64,000 nt of DNA from Pseudomonas lalkuanensis (GTDB lineage Bacteria; Pseudomonadota; Gammaproteobacteria; Pseudomonadales; Pseudomonadaceae), in the NCBI RefSeq assembly GCF_008807375.1, contig NZ_CP043311.1, positions 5,870,001 to 5,934,000 on the forward strand. The letters run 5' to 3'. Both the position numbers and the translations under genes were made by a program. The notes under the pieces were generated by a model. The model searched no databases and was not told where the DNA came from. It saw nothing but the letters and a program-made list of their open reading frames with translations. Positions 58,817 through 64,000 of the stretch are shown here, piece after piece; the stretch's first letter is position 1; each line of letters opens with the position of its first letter.

Positions 58817-58871
58817 TTCGTCACCGCCACGGGCCGTCCGGCCCGTGGCATCGTTCCGGAAGGAATCCGAA

Positions 58872-59606
58872 ATGCGTCATACCCTCCCCCTGCTGCTTTG
58901 CGCGGCCATTCTTGGCGGCTGCTCCGGCACCCCATCGGACCCCAGCGGCATCTGGATCAACCAGGCGGCGATCAATGCCGCGGCCAAGGAGGGCAAGTTG
59001 CGAGAATCCCTGCTCGCCTACGGTCCCAACCTGGAATGGCAGATCGACCAGAAAACCGGCGAAGCCCACTACAGCAACGGCTTCGAGCTGGGTGAAGGCC
59101 ACCTCGCGGCCCAGGAAGATGGCAACTGGCGGGTGGACTTCTACGGCGACTACCACGAAGTGCTGGAAGTGGACGGCAAGGAACTGGTGCAGCAGGCCAG
59201 CGAGAACCTCCCCGAGCAACGTTTCGTCCATCCGCAGACGGCTCCGGCAGACGGTGCCCCACCGGGCAGCGCCTTCGAGCACGCCCTCTACTCCGCCTAC
59301 CTCGGCGGCGACTGGAAGATCGTCGAAGGCCAGGGCGAGGGCGGCCTGGTCAGGTTCAACGCCGATGGCAGCCTGGAGGGCCTGCCGGGCGCGGATCGTT
59401 ACGCTCTCTGCCTGGCCGGCGACTGCGCGGCCATGAGTGGCGAAAACGACAGCATCTGGTTGCAGAACGGCAACCAGGGCGCCGCATGGATCTTCGTTCA
59501 CGATGGTGATGAACTGGAAATCCTCGAAGCGCGCAACCGCGCCCAGATCGACGAAATGCCCGAATACTTCCCCGGCAAGCGCGCCTGGCTGCTGGAACGC
59601 GACTGA
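58872..59606 (+). CDS. Predicted lipoprotein of unknown function
   Basis: A 244-residue precursor with signal peptide MRHTLPLLLCAAILGGC ending in the lipobox LGGC at about 14-17. The mature part is acidic, rich in Gly and Trp, and seems built of beta strands. I see no known enzyme motif. Serine after the lipid cysteine suggests outer-membrane sorting. GGAAGGAATCCGA precedes the ATG. It stands alone, followed by a REP doublet. Confidence 0.82.
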   Translation: MRHTLPLLLCAAILGGCSGTPSDPSGIWINQAAINAAAKEGKLRESLLAYGPNLEWQIDQKTGEAHYSNGFELGEGHLAAQEDGNWRVDFYGDYHEVLEVDGKELVQQASENLPEQRFVHPQTAPADGAPPGSAFEHALYSAYLGGDWKIVEGQGEGGLVRFNADGSLEGLPGADRYALCLAGDCAAMSGENDSIWLQNGNQGAAWIFVHDGDELEILEARNRAQIDEMPEYFPGKRAWLLERD

Positions 59607-59629
59607 GTTTCGCCCGCGGGCACGGGCGC

Positions 59630-59689
59630 AGGAGCGAGCGCTGTTCGCGAAGCTCCGCGCCGTGCCGATCGCGAGCGGCGCTCGCTCCT
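59630..59689. repeat. REP doublet overlapping the LysE-type gene's stop codon
   Basis: AGGAGCGAGCGCTGTTCGCG at the left and CGCGAGCGGCGCTCGCTCCT at the right are inverted copies with two mismatches. Confidence 0.85.
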
Positions 59690-60302
59690 ACACGCTGACC
59701 ACCAGCCACAGCCCCAGCGCCAGCAACAAAGCGCCGCAAAGCCTGTCCAGCACCCTGACCCGCAATTGCAGCCACTCGCGCCAGCGCGGATGGCCCAGCA
59801 GCCGCACCAGGGCCATGTCCCAGATCAGCACCACCAGCGTCATCCAGCCCATGCTGAAGGCCATCCCCCAGGCGGGCATGGCCGCCGCGCGCAACACCCC
59901 GAACAGACCGGCATAAAAGATCGGCAGCTTGGGATTCAGGCTGCTGGCCAGCAGGCCCTCAACGAATCCGCTCCACCAACGCCCTTGCCCCTGGGCAGCA
60001 CCGTCCGGCAGCGCCAGGTCCCGCTGAGCCAGCAGCGCTCGGCTGCCGATCCAGACGAAATAGCCTCCTCCCGCCAGTTGCAGCAGCTGCCAGACCGGAC
60101 CGCCGGATTCGGGCAACAGGCTCAGGGCCAGCAGTACCACCAGCATCGACAAGAGATTGGCCAGGGCGATGCCCGCCACGCAGCCGTCGGCATGGCGCAG
60201 CCCTTTCACCAGCCCGGCGCGCAGCAACAGGAAGAAATCCGGCCCTGGCGACAGCAGGGCGGCGAAATGGGTGCTGGCGACCAGCAGGAATAACGCGAGC
60301 AT
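59688..60302 (-). CDS. LysE/RhtB-family amino-acid exporter
   Basis: A 204-residue membrane protein with about six helices. The N-terminal FAALLSPGPDFFLLLRAGLVKG is the LysE-family signature. It exports an unknown amino acid or homoserine-type compound. Its TAG stop is contributed by the outer edge of a REP element (the GTAGGAGCGAGC motif on the minus strand). It stands upstream of nothing in the same direction. Confidence 0.93.
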   Translation of the reverse strand: MLALFLLVASTHFAALLSPGPDFFLLLRAGLVKGLRHADGCVAGIALANLLSMLVVLLALSLLPESGGPVWQLLQLAGGGYFVWIGSRALLAQRDLALPDGAAQGQGRWWSGFVEGLLASSLNPKLPIFYAGLFGVLRAAAMPAWGMAFSMGWMTLVVLIWDMALVRLLGHPRWREWLQLRVRVLDRLCGALLLALGLWLVVSV

Positions 60303-60370
60303 GGCTTCGGACCTCCATGGAACACGGCGGGCAGTGTCGAAGCCAGCGGGGGCAGAGGTCTTGGAGAAAA

Positions 60371-60518
60371 CTCAGAGTCTGATCACGATTTCGCGAGCTA
60401 AAGCCATGCAAGGCAAAAGGAGGTAAGGAGGCGGAGTTTACGACCTGTAAATGAGCACTCCGAACCTGCTTTTAACGCAGCAGGGCCGACGCGCAGCAGA
60501 TCGTGAGCGGGCTCTCAG
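60371..60518. mobile_element. Probable MITE-like element of about 148 bases
   Basis: The left end (from 60371, CTCAGAGTCTGATCACGAT) and the inverted right end (ending 60518, CTGAGAGCCCGCTCACGAT on the minus strand) agree at about 16 of 21 positions. The interior has a purine-rich stretch (AGGCAAAAGGAGGTAAGGAG) unlike its neighbours. It has no coding capacity. The right end includes the stop codon of the adjacent AraC-family gene. The rest of the gap 60303-60370 shows nothing. Confidence 0.5.
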
Positions 60519-61315
60519 GTACGCGCGGCGCGACGGAAATGCCCCGGCGTAACACCGGTGAAGCGTTTGAAGGTGCCGGAAAAGTGCGCCTGGTCGTAGA
60601 AGCCCAGGGACAGCGCCACATCCAGCGGCGACTGGTCACCCAGCAAGAGGCGCTTGGCCTCGCGTACCCGGCGTTGCAGCAAGTAGGTATGCGGCGGCAC
60701 GCCGTAGGCGCGACGGAAGGCTTCGATCAGGTGGCGCGGATGGCGCTGGACCAGGCCCGCCAGCTGCTCGAGGCTCACCGCCTCGGCGTAGTGAGCTTCC
60801 AGGTAATCGCGCAGGAACGCCGTCACGCCGCCATCGCGCGCGGCCGGCGCTGCCGCACGCAAGCCACCGTGGCGGATGAACACCCGCTCCAGCACCTCCA
60901 GCAGCTCGCTTTCCACGGCCAGCGCATCGCCGCGCTCGAACGCCTCGGCCAGACGTGCCAGCCCGGTCGCCACCTGCCCGTCATCGGCCGGATTCAGCTC
61001 GCGGAAGCCACTGGGCAGGCGCTTGCGCCCAAGCAATGCAGGCAGGCGCGACTCTTCGACGTAGAGCATGCGATAGACCAGACGCTCGGACTCGGCATGG
61101 CCGGTATGCGGCTCCTCGGGGTTCATCAGCGACAGGGTGCCGGCCGGCAGCGCATGCCGCGCTCCCCGGCATTGATAGCCGCCGACGCCTTCGAGGATGG
61201 CTCCGATGGCGAAGGCATCATGGCTATGCCGGCCGAACTGCTGCCCGGAAAAATCCGCATGGAACAGCTCCACCCCAGGCAACCAGGGGCGCGCCAGCAT
61301 GCGATTGGCGTCCAT
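60515..61315 (-). CDS. AraC-family transcriptional regulator with N-terminal cupin
   Basis: A 266-residue regulator. The N-terminal AraC-binding cupin (about 10-110) begins with ELFHADFSGQQFGRHSHDAF, and the C-terminal helix-turn-helix pair includes LALSLGFYDQAHFSGTFKRF-type sequence (seen as DVALSLGFYDQAHFSGTFKR). The ligand is unknown. It starts two bases after the SDR gene's stop and is probably translated with it. It could also regulate the divergent-looking LysE gene across the element. The stop is within the terminal repeat of the MITE-like element. Confidence 0.92.
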   Translation of the reverse strand: MDANRMLARPWLPGVELFHADFSGQQFGRHSHDAFAIGAILEGVGGYQCRGARHALPAGTLSLMNPEEPHTGHAESERLVYRMLYVEESRLPALLGRKRLPSGFRELNPADDGQVATGLARLAEAFERGDALAVESELLEVLERVFIRHGGLRAAAPAARDGGVTAFLRDYLEAHYAEAVSLEQLAGLVQRHPRHLIEAFRRAYGVPPHTYLLQRRVREAKRLLLGDQSPLDVALSLGFYDQAHFSGTFKRFTGVTPGHFRRAART

Positions 61316-61317
61316 TC

Positions 61318-62175
61318 TCAAGGCTCGCCGAGGATGGCCGCGTAACCTTCGCGATAGCTCGGGTAGCGCGGCTCCCAGCCCAGGGCGCGGGCACGGGCGT
61401 TGCTGCAGCGTTTGCTGCCCGAGCGGCGCACGGTGGACTCCTCGGCCCACGCGGTCACTCCCATTCGCTCGCGCAGCCAGCCCACCACCTCGTGCAGCGG
61501 AGCCGGCGCATCGTCGACGCCGATGTAGCAATCCTGCAGCGCCGCACCGCTAGCGTCGGCCTTGAGCAAATGAGCCAGGAGCCCGGCGCAATCGTCGACA
61601 TGGATGCGGTTGGCATAGAGCGGCGGCTCGCTGACCACCCGGTAGCCCATGCGCACCTGCTTGAGCAGCCATTCGCGTCCGGGCCCGTAGATCCCCGTCA
61701 GACGCACCAGCGTCGCGGGGATGCCGCTGCCAAGGGCCGTGCGCTCGGCTTCCAGCATCACGCTGCCGGAAAAGCTTTCGGCTTCGGCGGGTGACGTTTC
61801 GTCGATCCATTCGCCATCGCGCTGGCCATAGACGCCGCTGCTGGAGACGAACAGCAGGCGGCGCGGCTTCTGGCCACGCTCAGCCAGCCAGCCGAGGACG
61901 TGACGCAGTCCCTCGACATAGGCAGCGCGGTAACCGGCTTCGTCAGACTGGGAAGCTGCCACGCAATAAACCAGGTAATCCAGCGGCCCCTGCGGCCAGG
62001 CGGGCGGGCAGGCGGGCTGCTCCAGGTCGCCGGCCACCGGCAGGACACCCGCCGGCAGCGCTGCGACCTGGCGACGCAGGCCATGGACGGTCCAACCGGC
62101 CTGCAGCATCTGTTGCGCCAGGCGGCTGCCGACATCGCCACAACCGGCGATCAGGAGAGTAGGGGTATCGGACAT
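61318..62175 (-). CDS. NAD-dependent epimerase/SDR-family protein (YeeZ-like)
   Basis: A 285-residue Rossmann protein with TLLIAGCGDVGSRLAQQML at the terminus and a short-chain-dehydrogenase-like active site FVSSSGVYGQ. It resembles YeeZ-type extended SDRs, whose substrates are not established. It is the first gene of a two-gene unit with the AraC regulator. The upstream 213 bases are shared with the divergent exbB. Confidence 0.9.
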   Translation of the reverse strand: MSDTPTLLIAGCGDVGSRLAQQMLQAGWTVHGLRRQVAALPAGVLPVAGDLEQPACPPAWPQGPLDYLVYCVAASQSDEAGYRAAYVEGLRHVLGWLAERGQKPRRLLFVSSSGVYGQRDGEWIDETSPAEAESFSGSVMLEAERTALGSGIPATLVRLTGIYGPGREWLLKQVRMGYRVVSEPPLYANRIHVDDCAGLLAHLLKADASGAALQDCYIGVDDAPAPLHEVVGWLRERMGVTAWAEESTVRRSGSKRCSNARARALGWEPRYPSYREGYAAILGEP

Positions 62176-62284
62176 CGGGGAGGCTCCGAAAAAGTGCTCA
62201 GGATAGGGGCACTACCGGCTATCGCCAAATCGGGCGGCGAAGGGGGCGAAATGCAAAGTCAAGGAGCAGTTGTTATAAAGTCAC

Positions 62285-62314
62285 TTTTACAAACAAGAAT
62301 TACTTGCAATAATG
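62285..62314 (+). promoter_or_regulatory. AT-rich exbB promoter region with a weak Fur-box candidate
   Basis: TTTTAC (62285-62290), 17 bases, AATAAT (62308-62313) is a possible promoter. The overlapping AAGAATTACTTGCAATAAT (62296-62314) matches the Fur consensus at only about half of the positions. Confidence 0.25.
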
Positions 62315-62388
62315 CGAACCCTTCGGTCCAGGCCGACGCTCCAGCGCCGATGGACGAAACCGCCTCCTTTCCTTCAGGTCCGGCCAGC

Positions 62389-63393
62389 ATGAATTCCAAC
62401 GCCCGCAACGCACAGCCCAACACCGCCTCCCGCCCGCCACGCCTGCTCGCGGCCCTGCTGATCAGCCTGATGCTGACGCCCAACGCTTCCTTCGCCGAGG
62501 AGCCAACTGCGCAATCCGTCCCGGCTACCACCAGCCAGGCCGCCGCACCGGCCCCTGCCGCTGGCGCCGGCAACGCGCCCGCCACCGCCCCGGCCAACGG
62601 TGCCGCTCCGGCTGTCGACGCCGCCGCCCAGAACCCGAACGCCCTGCCGACCGATCCGTTGGCCGCCGAGGCAGAAGGCGAGCAGATGCTGGCCCACGAC
62701 CTGTCGCCCTGGGGCATGTACCAGAACGCCGACATCGTGGTGAAAGCCGTGATGATCGGCCTGGCCCTGGCTTCCGTCCTGACCTGGACCGTATGGATCG
62801 CCAAGGGCTTCGAGCTGACCTCCGCCAAGCGCCGCCTGCGTCGTGAACTGGCCACCCTGAAGTCCGCCCGCACCCTGAACGACGCCAGTGAGAAGGTCAG
62901 CAACGGCAACTGCGTGTCCCACTTGCTGGTGCAGGACGCCCAGGAAGAGCTGAAGCTCTCCAGCAACCTGCGCGAGAAGGACGGTATCAAGGAGCGCGTC
63001 AGTTTCCGCCTCGAGCGCCTGGTCGCCGCCAGCGGCCGCCAGATGAGCCAGGGCACCGGCGTGCTCGCCACCATCGGTTCCACGGCGCCCTTCGTCGGCC
63101 TGTTCGGCACCGTCTGGGGCATCATGAACAGCTTCATCGGCATCGCCAAATCCCAGACCACCAACCTCGCCGTGGTCGCCCCCGGTATCGCCGAAGCGCT
63201 GCTGGCCACCGCCCTGGGCCTGGTCGCGGCGATCCCGGCGGTGGTCATCTACAACGTCTTCGCCCGCTCCATTGCCGGCTACAAGGCGCAAGTTTCCGAT
63301 GCTTCGGCCCAGGTACTGCTGCTGGTCAGCCGCGACCTCGACCACCAGCCGGCCGACCGTGGCCAGTCTCCGCACATGGCAAAAGTGGGCTGA
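62389..63393 (+). CDS. exbB: TonB-system energy-transducing protein ExbB
   Basis: Inner-membrane proton channel component that powers TonB. The 334-residue product has a signal peptide (to about SFAEE), a long Ala/Pro-rich periplasmic stretch (about 38-95) typical of Pseudomonas ExbB1, and the MotA/TolQ/ExbB core with ATIGSTAPFVGLFGTVWGIM and EALLATALGLVAAIPAVV. Start 62389 is preferred. An in-frame ATG at 62350 would add 13 residues. exbD follows after three bases. Confidence 0.94.
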   Translation: MNSNARNAQPNTASRPPRLLAALLISLMLTPNASFAEEPTAQSVPATTSQAAAPAPAAGAGNAPATAPANGAAPAVDAAAQNPNALPTDPLAAEAEGEQMLAHDLSPWGMYQNADIVVKAVMIGLALASVLTWTVWIAKGFELTSAKRRLRRELATLKSARTLNDASEKVSNGNCVSHLLVQDAQEELKLSSNLREKDGIKERVSFRLERLVAASGRQMSQGTGVLATIGSTAPFVGLFGTVWGIMNSFIGIAKSQTTNLAVVAPGIAEALLATALGLVAAIPAVVIYNVFARSIAGYKAQVSDASAQVLLLVSRDLDHQPADRGQSPHMAKVG

Positions 63394-63396
63394 TCC

Positions 63397-63822
63397 ATGG
63401 GAATCCATCTGAACGATGGTGGCGATGATCTCCAGGAAACCCACGAGATCAACGTCACCCCCTTCATCGACGTGATGCTGGTGCTGCTGATCATCTTCAT
63501 GGTCGCGGCCCCCCTGGCGACGGTCGACATCAAGGTCGACCTCCCCGCCTCCACCGCCAAGCCCGCGCCGAGGCCGGACAAGCCGATCTACCTGAGCATC
63601 AAGGAAGACAAGAGCCTGTACCTGGACAACGAGCAGGTCACCGAAGAGCAATTGGGCGGCGTGCTGGACAAGCTGACCAAGGCTGACAAGGAAAAGACCA
63701 TCTTCGTGCGCGGCGACAAGGTCGTCGAATACGGTCGCCTGATGGAAGTCATGGATGCCCTGCGCAGCGCCGGCTACCTGAAGATCGGCCTGGTCGGACT
63801 CGAGACGGTCGGGACTAAATGA
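63397..63822 (+). CDS. exbD: TonB-system protein ExbD
   Basis: A 141-residue single-pass inner-membrane protein. ETHEINVTPFIDVMLVLLII carries the membrane aspartate needed for proton coupling. A periplasmic domain follows. The stop overlaps the tonB start as ATGA. Confidence 0.97.
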   Translation: MGIHLNDGGDDLQETHEINVTPFIDVMLVLLIIFMVAAPLATVDIKVDLPASTAKPAPRPDKPIYLSIKEDKSLYLDNEQVTEEQLGGVLDKLTKADKEKTIFVRGDKVVEYGRLMEVMDALRSAGYLKIGLVGLETVGTK

Positions 63823-64000
63823 GCCAAGGCAAACGCAAGCTGTCGCAATGGGGCGTCAGCCTGGTGGTCGTGCTCGGCCTGCACATCGGCCTCGGCCTCT
63901 GGGCGCTCTACTGGCGCCCCCATGCCGAGCCGATCGAGCTGCCGCCGGCCGCCATGATGGTGGAGCTGGAGCCCTTGCCGGCCCCTGCACCCACGCCGGC
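63819..64000 (+). CDS. tonB: TonB protein, N-terminal part only
   Basis: Starts MSQGKRKLSQWGVSLVVVLG with a membrane anchor, then a proline-rich stretch (LEPLPAPAPTPA) before the window ends. TonB transmits energy to outer-membrane siderophore receptors. About 60 codons are present. Confidence 0.9.
   Translation, partial: MSQGKRKLSQWGVSLVVVLGLHIGLGLWALYWRPHAEPIELPPAAMMVELEPLPAPAPTP

Noticed and set aside
58826..58850. Hairpin after ridA as a terminator
   Set aside because: The stem is strong (GCCACGGGCC and its complement) but no T-run follows, so termination is uncertain.
62296..62314. Fur box upstream of exbB
   Set aside because: Only about half the consensus positions match. It is kept as a weak note because exbB genes are often iron-regulated.

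Overview
The window is a high-GC, gene-dense piece of a Pseudomonas chromosome. The evidence is the diagnostic gene set: algR with algZ/fimS, the long form of algC, crc, sutA, pauR, the dadA-rid-dadX cluster with a divergent Lrp gene, kauB, and a run of dispersed REP-type palindromes. From memory, the gene order matches the PAO1 stretch from about hemC to spoT, with several local insertions and deletions. I cannot name the species. A relative of P. aeruginosa or P. resinovorans would fit.

Layout. 1-4.4 kb: hemC (cut by the window edge) and the AlgZ-AlgR two-component pair on the minus strand, divergent from argH. 4.4-8 kb: two small conserved proteins and the class I adenylate cyclase cyaA. 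8-10.4 kb: rnk, a DUF1289 gene, cyaY and an AraC regulator, all minus. 10.5-15.1 kb: a tight lptM-lysA-dapF-DUF484-xerC-yigB operon, resembling the enteric dapF-xerC cluster. 15.2-17.9 kb: sutA, yjbQ, amtB and glnK (minus), with a sigma-54 promoter and two NtrC-type sites upstream of glnK. 18.3-27.4 kb: ubiK, comM, a BCCT transporter, an Lgt-like/thioredoxin fusion, a LysR regulator, a MATE pump and a GGDEF-EAL protein. 27.6-30.9 kb: rep, xpt and cytochrome c5.

31-41.4 kb is an amine and amino-acid catabolism block: the regulators pauR and dadR, D-alanine catabolism (dadA-rid-dadX), a putrescine-type amine oxidase, an MFS transporter, the aldehyde dehydrogenase kauB, an aminotransferase and a cupin. 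Together they would turn polyamines and D-amino acids into central metabolites. 42-46.8 kb: rpmB-rpmG, a peptide-binding protein, radC, coaBC and dut. 46.8-58.8 kb: algC, argB, a thioesterase, a DUF4124 gene, pyrE, crc, a DUF4870 gene, rph, yicC, gmk, rpoZ, spoT and a second RidA-type gene. 58.9-62.2 kb is more accessory: a lipoprotein, a LysE exporter, a probable small non-autonomous element, an AraC regulator and an SDR enzyme. 62.4-64 kb: exbB, exbD and the start of tonB.

I found no prophage, insertion sequence with a transposase, CRISPR array, toxin-antitoxin pair, defence island, tRNA or rRNA, and no gene cluster that looks like an undescribed system. The more unusual signals are non-coding: repeat elements that form or change gene ends, a terminator inside the dad cluster, palindromic operator candidates near pauR, dadR and the aminotransferase gene, and structured leaders of cyaA and rpmB.
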